A stretch of DNA of 64,000 nucleotides from Glandiceps talaboti (Eukaryota > Hemichordata > Enteropneusta > Spengelidae): positions 17,303,985 to 17,367,984 of the forward strand of contig NC_135562.1 in the NCBI RefSeq assembly GCF_964340395.1, given 5' to 3'. Below are positions 20,947-33,990 of this stretch, piece after piece. Both the position numbers and the translations under genes were made by a program. Position 1 is the stretch's first letter. The number at the start of each line of letters is the position of its first letter. The notes below the pieces were generated by a model. That model was not told the origin of the DNA and did not search any database. It saw only the letters and a program-made list of their open reading frames with translations.

Positions 20947-23921
20947 TTCTCTCTCATGATAAATACACCCCATAAATTTTACATACCTCTTTCACAGACG
21001 AATCCTAATTTATTGTAACACTTATTGTCGTTCCATTGACCGCCGTATGACCCTTTGTAAAGACACGCACAGTTTTCTATCCCTAAATGGTTGTCCGGTT
21101 GGCCAGGTATCCAGTTTGTGTAAGTCATCTATGCATTCAACGTTAAATGAGATGCTACGTCATGAAAAATGAATTACATAATAATTTATTTTTAGTTAGT
21201 TTCCGAATGAAAATATCTGCTATGACTTGATTGTATTAATAGTACATCTTTGCAGTATGTAAAATATTCATCATGATCTTAATGAAAAAAATTGAATTTA
21301 TTGACACCTCTGTTTGATTTATTTATCTTTGGGTGAATACTTTAGTTTTCAACATCTGTTTGGAGAAGAGAAAACGCCGTTACCATATTTATGCCAATAT
21401 CGTTCTGGTTAGCAACATATTTACATATATGATAATGAACTCATGCCGATAACGTTCTGCTATATGAACACAGTAACTGGGATAGCAACATATTTACATA
21501 TATGTTAATAAAGTCCTACATAACACTTAGTCAACCGCTGTAAAAAAATACCAACAATTCTTTACAGGTACTAATTATCGACAATAGGGAAATTGCAATC
21601 CAGACTGAGCATGCTCAGATACAAAGGACAATGGGATTATCTGTGGTTATTGTAATACCTTTCTGGAGCTACCGATAAAATAAGCCTCCCACAATGGTCA
21701 GGGTAACTATGAATTGATTATTTGTGGTTACAAACAATGTAACAGTATTGTTTACCATACCAATTCATCAGTATTTATTACCACATTTCCTATGATGCAA
21801 CATTCAACATGGCGGGTTTGTAAGTTCCCTATTCTGTATTCCCGTTTCCATTCTAACTCAACTTGTCATACTTACTTCTGAACCGTCCAACCATCTCCAG
21901 GATCCTTCCTCGTTCCTGTCAGACAATCCAATCCAAAGATCGACTCGGCTACCAAACTCTGCAATAGGAGTGGATTTAATATTACAACACAAGCAGTATA
22001 ATTTACTGTTTAACAAAGTCATTTTAATTTGCCTTTTTTTCAGAGGAGATTATTAAGGTGTAACTAATTCTCTTAGTCTTTTTTTTCAGGTGAGATTGAA
22101 AACCATGGTTAGGTAAGTCCTGCGAGTATTCAGTGAAATTTAAAATGTACATTCTGCCAGAACCCGAGTATTCCTAAGTAGAATACATTCTTGGCACAAT
22201 GGATGCTTACTAAATAGGGACATAACACAACTGGTGTTAAAAGATATACAAATGAAAAGACATGTGTTATATGCAAGTAAGACCTTCGTTCGTCAACGGC
22301 GTAAAAGTTACCGTAAACTGTTGTTCACGGCTACAGCCGAGTTTTCATTTTCATAAAACTACCTGCATGTACTACCCACGTCTTTGGAGTTATTGTATAG
22401 TATTGTGTTAAGGGAAGCTTATAAAGTTTTCACTGTAATGAAGATATAGTTTCGGTTACCCAGACTCTCGCAGCTGGGGTCTGCCTATCTACGTATACGA
22501 GACCTCCCCTAAGCGAGAGTTTGGGGAAACCGAATCCCCGCTCGCCCGTGCAGGACCTAGATCATAGAGCAGTGTATATTGGGGAATACCCCCCCCCCCA
22601 CCACCACCACCACCACACACGCACACACGTCCAACATTACAGGCTGAACGATTTAGGTACATTTCTCAAGCGACTGATACATCCTAATTAGAACGAAAAA
22701 GCCTCGTAGGGAATTTCTCATGACTTGAAAGAAATGTACTCTGTGACTTCCGGCGCGGAACAGTTTAAATATCGTTCCCCAGACTCTCGTCTGGGTGGTC
22801 TCGTAGAAGAGCCCCCAGCGGTGAGAGTCTGGGTAACCGAGACAAATGAAGATACTGAAGAGATAGACATCAAATTAATGTTGCCATTGTATAGAAAGGA
22901 TTTCTTCTTCATTTTTACGACTTTATAAACTACGTCTTCGGATCGTTTATATCTCATGTAATACTGACTTCAGTCAATTGCAAGTGGTGGACCTGTCTCT
23001 GTAAATGCGAGTACCTTTCAATGAGCTTCCTGTCCATTACACCCAAAAAACTGTAAACTCGGCGTGTGCCACTCAATAAAAGAACTACTTACCTCTTAGA
23101 AATAAATCCACATCGACATCTTTAATCATCGCCAACTTTCCATTCATTACCTCGCAGACAGTTTCTGCCTCTTCGAAATTGTAGAATTCGTGTTCTTTGA
23201 TGAAGTAGCATTTATTCTTGACGTAATACCATCCAAAACCGCAGTTGTAATCATATGCTACAAAATCAATGTCACTTTTAGTGTGTTTTACGAGTACATT
23301 TCTAAAACACGCATTTCACCAACTCGATAACATCCCTAATGACAACTGTTATGACTAACTAGGCAAAGGAAATGCCTAGGAAAAACACGGGTTTAAGATC
23401 TCATTTAAAAAGTCAACCAAAGGAGTCCACTTTAATGCGTAATTATGTATGAGTTGAGCACTTAATGGCAAGATTTTAAATTTGACCTACATAGGTTATG
23501 TTATCAGAGGAAAACGACCTCTGCGTAGTGACCTCAAAGCATACAATGGGAGTCTATCTACATATGAATTATCTGTACACATGGTCGATAGACTGAGGTA
23601 AGACTCATTTTACGAAGACAACTCGAATTAAGCAAGACGTTGGAATGTCTGGCTAAAACCGCCAGAGTCAATGGGTCTTAGTCTTTAATACCCGTATGTC
23701 GAATCTCTGGGTCAATTCTCGATATGTTCATCCACGTTTTCCGTTTGTATAAAGGAGATATTTAGTAAACGTAGATATCACCAACCTGATTCATGGCCAT
23801 GGCAATAAATTTCTCTCGTCCCACTTTTTCCAGTTGTAGTTGGTTGACAGACGCCATCATACGCTAACAAAGACGATATCACAGCAAAACACAAGATCTT
23901 GTTTGTTACAGGATTCAGCAT
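20516..23921 (-). CDS. C-type lectin M3, complete
   Basis: Five minus-strand exons: 23786-23921, 23093-23257, 21876-21958, 20987-21128 and 20516-20529. They total 540 bases, 179 codons plus stop, with GT-AG borders in phases 1,1,0,1. Exon 1 encodes a signal peptide (MLNPVTNKILCFAVISSLLA...) and REIYCHGHES. The CTLD follows with NCGFGWYYVKNKCYF, EAETVCEVMNGK, LWIGLSD, EEGSWRW, QPDN, ENC, QWND and GFVCER; the tail is EYYK. It is a secreted single-domain lectin with a galactose-type motif. An upstream in-frame ATG at 23961-23963 would add 14 residues; the 23921 start was preferred because it places the hydrophobic core near the N-terminus. This is the only M copy with a visible first exon. It is divergent to P3. 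Confidence 0.87.
20622..20944. repeat. (CTGT)n/(GTAT)n microsatellite in last intron of M3
   Basis: CTGT runs at about 20622-20696 and 20889-20944 flank a GTAT run (20786-20888). It lies between M3 exon 4 and exon 5. Unit 3 has gained the GTAT block relative to units 1 and 2 at this site. Confidence 0.95.
22451..22843. repeat. Hairpin repeat pair in M3 intron 2
   Basis: Same arrangement as 12172-12563: hairpins at 22451-22534 and 22774-22843 framed by TCGGTTACCCAGACTCTC and its inverted partner. Confidence 0.68.
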
Positions 23922-23943
23922 TGTTCGGTTTAGATTAAATTTA

Positions 23944-23961
23944 CAGAATTTGAACACGTCC
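23944..23961 (-). promoter_or_regulatory. Conserved upstream motif of M3
   Basis: On the minus strand GGACGTGTTCAAATTCTG lies 22 bases before the M3 ATG. P3 and P4 have GGACGTGTTCAAATATTCTG, 19 bases before their ATGs. Conservation across otherwise dissimilar flanks suggests a shared promoter or 5'UTR element; role unproven. Confidence 0.45.
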
Positions 23962-24506
23962 AATTATGAAATAGGGACGGTCACTTTTAAAACTGTTGTC
24001 TTGTCGTCCCACAAGTACCGTCACGGTGTTTAAATGTGTGACGTAGTACAGAGTACAATGATACACAAGTACACGAAAACCAATCAAGCGATGTGTGGCA
24101 CTTTAAGTACTTCACTGGATGGAACTAAACTTTGTTTTGAATTAGCAAACTTTTGTTCAACAATAGGGTCTTAAAAAGTATGTATTCAACACCAGTCCTT
24201 GACTTGGTTCACTGGCCCTTCAAATTTGTAATAAGTTCGTCGTACACGAAATATGGTTGTACACAACTAGCTCATCACGCCACACACTTGAGTATTGTAC
24301 ATTCTATGTGCCTAGTCGTAGTCTTTTGAAGGATGAAAGCATTTTTTTTATATCGCGGTCATGTTAATACAATATTTCTTAGTTCTTGTATGAAAAAATG
24401 ATGAAAACTAAAGACAAGAAAACTCAAAATTGAAACTATCACTGCAGCATATTTGCAGTCAAAACGACAACATAAAGTCATGATCATTCAAACTCTGTAA
24501 ACTTAC

Positions 24507-24703
24507 CAGCCAATCAGGAATTTTGCTACTGTTCTTGTGATCTCTACTAATGTCCTTCCAACGATGTTTCTCCCCTCGAATGTTAATTTTCCCCTCGTTT
24601 TCCGAATCTGGGCACGTTTCTTTCCAGCTGCAGTTAGCTTTAGCCGCGCCGTGGAATCGCACATAGCTAAGCCATGTCGCATCGAGTCATCGGCAAACTC
24701 CAA
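24507..24703 (-). other. Candidate unidentified first exon, CpG-rich, good donor
   Basis: A minus-strand open segment runs into a consensus donor (GATTGGCTG followed by gtaagt, at 24506-24501). The local sequence is CpG-rich compared with its surroundings. One frame reads a basic peptide (GKKRAQIRKTRGKLTFEG), another reads CSWKETCPDSENEGKI; neither was recognised. It lies in the interval between M3 and P3 and might be a noncoding 5' exon of M3 or the start of another gene. Confidence 0.25.
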
Positions 24704-25104
24704 CTACAATTTTGGAGAAATAGAGCATGCGCAGTCCACTTTGATATCGTACTGACCTCAAAGGTCGTTCAAAGGTCGATGTATTCTTGCGCGGCTTTTC
24801 AATGTTTACTATAATTTAAAAAGCAACGTTGTTAATATTCTTTAATAATCATTTTATACATTTATGGAAGGTTTGTGGCTTTGAACACGAGGTCATTGTA
24901 CATGCTTTAGCATGTGTAAAAATAAAATTATATTGAAAATGACAAACAATACACTTTGGTTTCTTCCTGATGACGTAGTAGTGCATGGTTTTATATTTGG
25001 CTGTTGATGCATATCTTTTCATGCATTCTGTCACACAACTATCCACGGTTGTTGTGAGGCGGAAATGTGATAATTTCAGAAGTCAACTTGTCTTGTTCGT
25101 AGCC

Positions 25105-25124
25105 GGACGTGTTCAAATATTCTG
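25105..25124 (+). promoter_or_regulatory. Conserved upstream motif of P3
   Basis: GGACGTGTTCAAATATTCTG lies 19 bases before the P3 ATG. It is part of about 115 bp of upstream sequence shared with P4. Confidence 0.45.
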
Positions 25125-25143
25125 AAGATCTAACAAGCAAACG

Positions 25144-28100
25144 ATGATGGACTTCGTGACCTACAAGATGTGGTATTTTGCTGTGATTTCTTTGGTCTTG
25201 GTCTGTTCCAGCTATTGTCAACTGACGACTTCTAATACTAGAAAATGTGTGACAAAGGAAATCCATTACAACACATATGAGAAAGACTGTAAACCAGGTT
25301 TGTAACACTTAATGTAATGGCGGCCGTACTTTATTCAGTGTTTCCCATGACCCGACCGACGCTTATATTCTTCAATCTGTTGAAATCTTAAAAAATCGAC
25401 GCCTTCTACGGCAGGATAAGTAGAAAAATCACGACGTCACTGATTATCAGATGACCCCCCCCCCCTCAGGCAAGTCAACGTCATGAGCAAAAATTGGCGT
25501 TTATTGCTGAAATTCGAGAAATTCAATAAAACAAATAATTCAAAGTGTTCTTATTACTTTGATTGTGAATTAAAAATATCACCAACATATACATACACAT
25601 TTACTTTGGTATGTTTTGATTTATTTTCTTGACCGACCAAATAATCTGACGATGTAACGATGAGAAACTTAGAATTAATGATAAGGGGCACTAAAGCAGC
25701 ACTTCAGGTCAAGATGTTAAAACAACTAGCAATCCAGACTTCGCCAAACACAAACGAAAAAATTAAAGAGGGGACACCCAGTGTATAATAGACCTTTCAA
25801 TGTACCCACATGTCACCCATTCACTTGATAATATAGTAGATCTGTAACCCCCAAAACACTGTATTAAACAATTGCGAAGACAGTGTTGACACATTTCAGT
25901 CAATGATATGTATATTATAGATAATGTGATTTTATGTTAAATGCAATGTGAATTATGTCACAATCAATGAGATTTATGTTACAGACAATGACGCCAGTGT
26001 CACGGTTGTATGTCACAATGTGCTACTTGCAGCCAATGTGAGTTATGTTAGTCTGTGCCATTTTCAATTTTTTACAATTTATTTTTTCATAAATGATATT
26101 TTCATCATCTCAAATACTATTCAATTTGTTATGATTTTATTTTTTTAATTTAAAAAAAATATGTTAATGAGCATTGTGACCGACGCCATATTTGAAATCA
26201 GTCCACGAGACTTTAAGTAAACTGCCACTTTTCAAAAGACACCATTGACGTCAAACAACCAATGTAATATGTGCTATAATCTTAATTATACGCATCGTGC
26301 ACCCAAATGACAAGTGTTTGTTCCAAACAGGGTTGCAGACTTCAAATCAAAATTATGCACCCCTTCTACAGAATGGATCATTCCGGTAGATGTACAATCA
26401 TGAAGTTGCCGAGGATGAAAGTGTATGCTGTCACTGTACATAGTGGACGTTTTTTGACAGCGTCAGTCATCAATAAAAACGATAATACTCATTCTAAAAT
26501 TAGCTAATTTTGAAAGGGACAGTAGTTTGGGGTTCATTTATGGAGTTTTGATTTTGTATGATCAATATTGGTGGCAAAATCGCCATGTCAAAATTGCCGA
26601 TGTGGTAATGTATGACGAGTGAGTTCAGAGGACGCCATCTTAAAATCTCATATCTTCCCTAGCCACTACATGCAACAGTGCATGCAATGCTTCGAAGCCA
26701 AGCAGAGGTCATAAGTTCACCATCCTCGTTCACAACTATCTATTTCTGGAAATCGAAATTCTGCTATTTTTAGTACTTTTTGATTTTTGTCTTATGGCAT
26801 TTCTATCGTATACCACAGTAATATCAATTATTGCCATTTTTGGTCAAATTTAGGTTTATTTTCGATTCTCTTAATTCATGATCTTATGATGTCGTCGGAA
26901 AAGCCACTGCATGTGACAATAAGCTGGAATGAAAACAAACTACGTTTGCACATTTGTATTCGTGCATTTATCGTCATTTTTAGACTAATTTTCCTGAAAA
27001 TTCACAAATGTTGGGATTTTTGTCACATCTAAAGCTGTCTTTCTCTACGTTTTTCAAAACCCATGAACGAAGAATTGTAGTACGTGTGGATCCGAATCGA
27101 ATGGGTGCTTAGGCACGTAGTAAAATCCTGGACAGAGATAGGATTTGAACTTAGTCCTGGCAGTCATATAGAATCTTCGAAAATGTCATGTCATATATAT
27201 GACAACCATGGGACAGCAGGTTCGTAAATCTTCTGCAGGTATGTTCTATGCAAAGCACTTATCCCCCAAAATCGGTGAATGACGTGATGTAATAAACTAT
27301 AGCTTTCGAGAGAAAATAAATTTGTAACCGTGAATAAATGTTTGCGCAGCTATTCTGACCGATAGGTAGCTTGTTTAATTAAACCAACAAGTTTACATTC
27401 GTAATATCTGGTTTCAATTCCTTTTACTTTATGTCAGTTGGATCAAATTCATTTCAAAATAGTAATAAATTATATGAATACTGAATGCAGGGATCGGAAG
27501 GTATGATTTCACAAAATGAAAAACTATGAAGAGTCAACTTTTGAAGATATCAAAATTGACATTTTAACAATTCTGACCGAACACTTCTAACAACGAGCTT
27601 TAGTTCTTCCCCTGGATTTATATTATATCACTGCTTTATTTGTAGCCTGTGGTTATGGTTGGTATTATTTCAAGAATAAGTGCTACTTCATCAAAGAATC
27701 TGAATTTTACACTTACGATGAGGCAGAAACTCTTTGTCAAGGAATGGATTCACAACTGGTTATCATTAAAGATGCTGAGTTGGACCTGTTCCTTCGAGGT
27801 CAGTAATAGACATACGCCTACAACCCCCCCCCCCCCCAAGAAAATAGCGTGATATAGCTAAATGACCAATCCCACTGTAAATAATAGCTCTTAAGATCTG
27901 TCCAAATTTTGCCTATCGTAGCATATTCCTTGTCCTTTTGAAATGATAAAAAATATGTGGATCACTGTCTTGTTTACGAAGAATTGAGAAATATTTATGT
28001 TCTCGTATTAAGTGGCCATATTGTCATCGCAAAATTACTACGTAAAGGTCACTTTCACAAAATTAACAGGAGTGCATATGTGCATTGTACTTCACAGTGG

Positions 28101-29665
28101 TTTTGACATCTATGCCAGGTTTTCTTATATTCAGTCATGAGTGTCTGAGATATGGCTGTCCATGCATGGATGATCAGACTGATAAGTGTAATTCCTATAG
28201 CACTCATTCTGGTGTTGACCGTTTGGGGGCTAACAACTGCATTGTTTTTCATTGACAGAGTTTGGCTCACGCACTTCTTCTGTCTGGATTGGTATCACTG
28301 ATAGAGAGGTGGAGGGAACCTTTCGATGGTCAGATAACACACCGGTAAGTATTATTAGAAACAATTCTCAAAGTTATTTGATTTGAACATGTAGTAATAT
28401 AGGTCCTACTATTGTGCCATGGACGCTACTTCTATAGAGGACAACAAACCACATGACAGAAAACATTCCAAATAAATAGCTTAATACCATAAAAGCACTA
28501 AGCACATTTGATACTAATATATAACACAGAACACAGTAACTATCTCACCTTCAAAAAACAATTCTTCTAGCTAACATATTCAAACTGGAGTCCTCCTCAG
28601 CCAGACAACAGTAAAGGAATAGAAGACTATGGGCAGCTAAACAGGGAATATGGTGGTCAATGGAATGACAAGTCCTGTGAATCAAAGCAAGGCTTTGTAT
28701 GTCAGAAAGGTTTGTATGTATCATAAATTGACAGCTACGTATCTGTCTGTCTGTCTGTCTGTCTGTCCGTTCATCAACGTTGTCAGCTCCTCACACTACA
28801 ATATACGTTGTGATTATTAGAGACAATCGGTATACACATCATATTGTACGTTTTTCCATTAGGTAATTAGAGAGCCTTCAGTAATTACAGGGTGGTAGGG
28901 GAAATCAGGCTAGGGCTATTGCATAAGATGTGACCCTCCTCTGATTGCGTCAAGCTAAAAAGTGGTTCTCCCCCAATTTTCTTTCTCTGAAACATGACCC
29001 TCCCCTGTTGACGTAGTTCAACAACATGGGTTATAATGTTGTCAGGAATGGACATGAGTCCCTGTATCAATGACAATGACTTAATCCCTCTGCTGCCAAC
29101 ATGTTGAAAGTTTTAAAGGCATTAGTTATTTCCCAGTACTACCGACATGTTGCTGTGTGAAGGCACTGTATTAGTAAATACTTTTGTTTGGATCTTGGCT
29201 GACCCCCAAAACAACTCCCAAAAATTAGATTGGCACACTTATGACACTAGCAACACCGACGGAAACATCACCATATGACATCTTACCCATCTGTTTCTGT
29301 TTTACTCATATGAAACCCACTTCTCTCCACACTTCACAATTCACAATTGTCAATTAATTGATTACGTATACATAGTTGTCAGAAGTGATTTGATTGATGT
29401 GGGTTGATATTATGGCATACTAATGGACTTTGGAACAGGTGGCAGGGATGGGGAAAAAAAGAAAAGAAAGAACAACAACAAACAAACCAATATTCAAAAT
29501 TACACATTAAAATGGGTCAAAGTAAAATGTGATCCTCCCCAAATCGCATTTGTAAAATATGCCCCCCCCCCCCATTCCCCTAGCCCCTTTGTAAATATTG
29601 AAGGCCCCCTTGTTTCTTTCTAACGATATAATTTCTCAAATTCCCCCACAGAATATTACCAATGA
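25144..29665 (+). CDS. C-type lectin P3, complete but cysteine-variant
   Basis: Exons 25144-25297, 27646-27798, 28259-28344, 28571-28709 and 29652-29665 join to 546 bases, 181 codons plus stop, phases 1,1,0,1. Signal peptide core WYFAVISLVLVCSSYC; then RKCVTKEI and KDCKPACGYGWYYFKNKC. The CTLD continues with ETLCQGMDS, VWIGITDREVEG, PPQPDN, QWND and GFVCQK, with the tail EYYQ. QPD and WND are intact. Two cysteines present in P1, P2 and P4 are replaced: EDC is EDY, and the extra Cys before GFVC is Gln. The Cys after WND would therefore lose its usual CTLD partner. Exon 3 is one codon longer than in the others. Intron 1 is 2.3 kb. It is divergent to M3. Confidence 0.87.
25298..27645 (+). other. 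P3 intron 1, no second gene seen
   Basis: 2.35 kb of AT-rich intron with a short C run near 25447. No conserved protein or obvious transposon was recognised. It ends in a CCCCTGGATTTATATTATATCACTG-type polypyrimidine region nearly identical to the end of P4 intron 1. Confidence 0.6.
28741..28768. repeat. Short (CTGT)n in P3 intron 4
   Basis: About six CTGT units, 32 bases after the P3 exon 4 donor. It matches the position of the long microsatellites in the paralogues and is by far the shortest. Confidence 0.9.
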
Positions 29666-31049
29666 AGAGTCAATATTTTGTCCGAAGTTGAAACATGTGA
29701 TGTTGACGTGATATCAGTATCCTCGAGTACTAAGAATACTGTCCGTAAACCTGGATAGGCTGCAACTGGGACATTTTTCATCAAATAATCAGACATATAT
29801 TCACTAAACATTATATTTGGTAATTAGTATTCAGTATTATGATGTAGGTAGTGCAGTGGCAAGTTTCAATTATTGAGCGAAAGCTTCATTTTGAAATTTG
29901 TAACCATCTTAAAACTGGACTCATTTTAACTGTAGTATCATTTTAAGGGCAGTCAAGCACAATATCTTTACTGACAATGGTTGATATGACAATTGTTAAA
30001 ATATTAATAATTAGACATTGTACATGTTAATCAGTGGCAGTGGTCGATATTATCCAGAAGCAGCACAGAAACAGGTTGAAGTCGTCATGATCGTAGGGTG
30101 CAGCTCCAAAAAATTAATTTCATTTGATTTACTGTGTATATATACAGGTACAAAAAAAAATACATTGACGTACATGACACTGTGATGCACTACTATTTAG
30201 GGTGCAATATAATATGGGTACAAAGTTAATATACCTAACGAGCATTTACAAAAAAAACATTACAGTTGCAGCTAGTGCACCTTCAATGTGTATAAGTAAT
30301 AAACATATATTTAATTTTTTTTAGTTTTTCCCAACGATGATTATATTAATGTGAATTCGATACCGGATATTCGGCTGATTGTAGCAACATGTATCAAAGT
30401 CTAAATGTCTCTACAGCACTCGTTGTGACTACATTTTTTTGCAAAAACAAATTCTTTATAAAATGTTTTCATTGCACTTTTCTAAACTAATCAATTAAAA
30501 TACAGTTAGAATGCTAATGTGACATTGTTTAAACATAAATTAGCAACATCAATGAAAATGAAGCAATAAAAGCGTACTTCAAAGAACTGACAAGTCTTTT
30601 TAGAATCACTTCAGACATTGAATTTATCATAAAATACTTGACCATGAAACCAAAGTTATGGGCCACTTCAAGTGAAGTGTAAAATTCTGATATAAATTAG
30701 GAATTCATTGTTTACCTGAAGACCAGAACTAACTACTTAAAAATATAATTACTTTAGAGTGAATACCGTTCACGTCAAATTCGATCATGTTAAAACAGAA
30801 TAAACTTCGGCCTGCTTGCCCGTCCTTAGAAATTAGCTCCATTTGTGCTAAAACGCAGAAGCTGTTACTCTTGCAATGGCATTGCCAATGCCCATTATGG
30901 TAAATAGTGATAAACAGACAGTTATAAGACAATATACGAGCTATGTGTCTCACAGTCCTATAGCAGGGTGTATGTTTTCCAAAGCACTGTGATGTCTGTC
31001 AATTATTGACATTTTTAGGTTTAATCTGCCCGTTTTTATGTTTATTATT

Positions 31050-31185
31050 ATTTAGTTTAGTTTAGTTTAGTTTAGTTTAGTTTAGTTTAGTTTAGTTTAG
31101 TTTAGTTTAGTTCATTTTAGTTTAGGTTAGGTTAGTTTCGTTTATCAATTTAGTTTAGTTTAATTTAGTTTAGTTTAGTTTAGTT
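31050..31185. repeat. (TTTAG)n pentanucleotide microsatellite
   Basis: A run of TTTAG with a few imperfect units (TTAGG, TTCG, TTTAA) near its right end. Confidence 0.95.
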
Positions 31186-32441
31186 AGTCTTTCATGTCAT
31201 AGGTGCATATATCTCACACTGAGTCAAATGTTACAATGGCATTAAATACGTTAGCCATATCATCTAAGTGTTCTCAACATGCTAACGTCAGGTATACAAA
31301 AGATAAGAAAGACAAAAGATTGTATATTTTGGCCTCTATGAGCGCTGTTTGGAAAGAAACTATTGAAGAAGTGAAGTGAAGAGCATTATTCCAAAGTGGG
31401 CTTATACATGTCCATATTATTAGCTAATAGAACACCTGAAATGTCTTGTTACAGCGAAATCTCGTGTTATTGAAGTAAGACGGTTTTAAGCCCAAATCAT
31501 GAGTGGACTGATCTGTAAAAACGGGTGGTAAATCGATCTCAGTAATTTTGCTTATTGTGCGAATTGTGATTGGCAGTTTTGAGCATGTCGTGTACATAAA
31601 ACGAACTTGCGCCTCTTACATTATCGCAGTATTCTTTTATTTTAATATATGGCATTTAAATAAAGATTGCAAAAATGGATGATAGCACTGACATTCGGCC
31701 GATGGAGATGACAATTATGACAGCTTCTCTGGTAAAGATGCTTTTGTTCAAATTACATAGGGTAGTCGCCTACAGTTTCAATCAGAAAATATTACTGACA
31801 GCACTGATGGGAGGACAAACAAAATTAGTGAACCATAGGATCTGGTGTGTTGACCTGCTTGAAATGAACCTTTGAATTATTCACCGGATGACCTGTGATA
31901 CAAACCCACATGATTATGCTAATAAGTATGAAATAACAACTTATCATGACTACTTTATATCGAGTATCTCAGTCAGGTCACACAAGATCTCACGCGAGAT
32001 TTAAGTTCTGTATCCCCAAACTAGTGACATACACCACAACATCAACAAATACATAAACGACAACGCCTACTTTGCCAGTCTAGGCCATTACTAAGTATTA
32101 GTTGTATTCTCAGTCAGTCAAAATATTGTATATTGTTTCCCACGAGGTAAATTGTCACAGAGTTGTTCTGGCCTCATTGTCGTTATTTCTCCGTGTGCTG
32201 CCATGCCAAATTATCCTCCACCCATTTCCTATGACACTAGACTTCTTTTGTAAATGGGTGCAAACGAAATATGCGTACTAATATTCTCACACTCTTTGAA
32301 TTGGCTTAATTGTCGGTGTTCAGATTTGCTTTGCCAGCTCTGTCATAATTCAAGTCAAAATCATGAGGTAACAAAGACGTCATAGCAAGCCGGAAAAAAA
32401 CAACTTTAATGTAAACCAAAAAGTTTTCTGTAAGGACATGG

Positions 32442-32559
32442 AAGCTTATAGACTGTAAGATACGTCGTGACGTTTCGCCCTCACCGGCCTCCTCTGTTAG
32501 GGGTTGGCCGATGGTTGAGGGCGCCCCGTCACGGCGTACCTTACAGACTAGTAAGCTTA
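32442..32559. repeat. Foldback (MITE-like), about 118 bp
   Basis: Outer arms contain AAGCTTA, ACTGTAAG, TACG and CGTGACG, then CGCCCTCA; the inverted partner reads TGAGGGCG, CGTCACG, CGTA, CTTACAG and TAAGCTTA. The centre of about 30 bases is GC-rich. No coding capacity; the target duplication is unclear. Confidence 0.65.
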
Positions 32560-33884
32560 TGTTGAAAATAACGTCGGACATTCCGAAATAACATGAAATA
32601 ACTCAAATGGAGGTAACACTCATAAACATACAATAGATGACACATAATTCAAAACATAAATGTATAGCTGGTCAACCAATCCTATTTGAATGAATTTCTG
32701 TATGACAATCTATACATTCTTCGCCAACAGGCAGACTCGCCAAAATCGTAATCCGATCGTAAATACGTATACATTTATGGGATGGTTGTTTATATCATGT
32801 TTGTTAGTTGTTTCCTCAAGCCCATATTTACGGGTATGATAGAGGTCAACCCTAACTGATCATGGGTGAACAATTTGTTGACAAACGACGCCATACTCGA
32901 TACTTTCGTCGCTGTCATTTCAGTGGTTCCCTATTCAATTTTGTTTCGCCAAAAGGGATTTTAAAATGGTAACGTGGGCACAGTTTAAAACGGACGAAGC
33001 CCTTGAAAGTGTTATTCAAGACACCAGCAGTGAAAATGATTCTATTAACAGCAAAACTGTACTCGATGGGGTAGGCGAAAGTCTATCTTCACATGATGAT
33101 TCTAGTTGAAGGTAGGCCAGCTGTGAGAAGGGTACGATAATAAGGGCAACAGACCTAGTGACACATGTTGCAATTATGATGGGGATATCCCGTGGATGTT
33201 ATACGATGTCAATGAGAATTATACCCCTAATTGCTATCAGTGTATCATCGTTAGTGTGATTGTCGATGTTGACTACTTGATTACTTTCAACTGTATTGCA
33301 ATAGAAAACTACACATAGAAATACACTTATAAATGTTATTAATTATTTGAAATACTCCCAAAATTAGTTATGTATTCTTTCTTCTTGGTTAGAATATTTG
33401 CAACGTATTCAGTACATTTTTATTATTTTATAGTGTTTACATAAAAGGAATAAAAGACAAAAAATAAAAATAAATAAAGCTATTCATTGAAATATACAAA
33501 TTATGCATTTTTTGTATTTTTTCTCTATTCATCTGCGCCGCATTAGTGTGTGAAATTTGAAAATGATATGTCCATATTTGACGAAATTGAAACGATGTTA
33601 AATATTTCACCTGTTTGTGAACTCCACGCTCATTGTAAACCTATTTTAAGGCCAAGGAAAAAAATTGTTTTCTGGTGAGTTTGAATCACTTAAATACCCT
33701 GCCTTGGTCTTCTTTTTTTCTCGCCAATGCAAAACAGAGTCTTTCTCAGTGTAGAGCAGCTTACCGTAGCAAAATGGTTTACCTTACATCGACGTTGGTG
33801 GCGCACTTTCGACACGAAGCGCATGTACGACCAGACGATCGATCGATTAATTACTCAAATTGGTCATTAATATTCATCGGATTA

Positions 33885-33990
33885 TTACCAAAACCTAATC
33901 ACTTCTTGCCATTACCCTACGAAACATGTCTATTAAATTTTGTTGGAATTGATGCAGCCGTTTGTTCGGAAATGGGGATACAGACATACA
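33885..33990. repeat. Interspersed repeat with flanking CACAGA run
   Basis: The core TTGCCATTACCCTACGAAAC and GCAGCCGTTTGTTCGGAAATGG recur inverted at about 36105-36195 in P4 intron 1, each time next to a CA/GT-type simple repeat. Family not identified. Confidence 0.6.

Larger units (their letters stand above)
19253..23268. repeat. Tandem segmental duplication, partial unit 3
   Basis: This copy is collinear with unit 2 from 9030 to about 12988 and carries lectin gene M3. Homology stops abruptly just inside M3 intron 1 (after CTACAAAATCAA). Units 1 and 2 continue there into an interspersed repeat, whereas unit 3 continues to a true M first exon. Unit 3 may therefore keep the older arrangement, but the reverse cannot be excluded. 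Confidence 0.88.
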
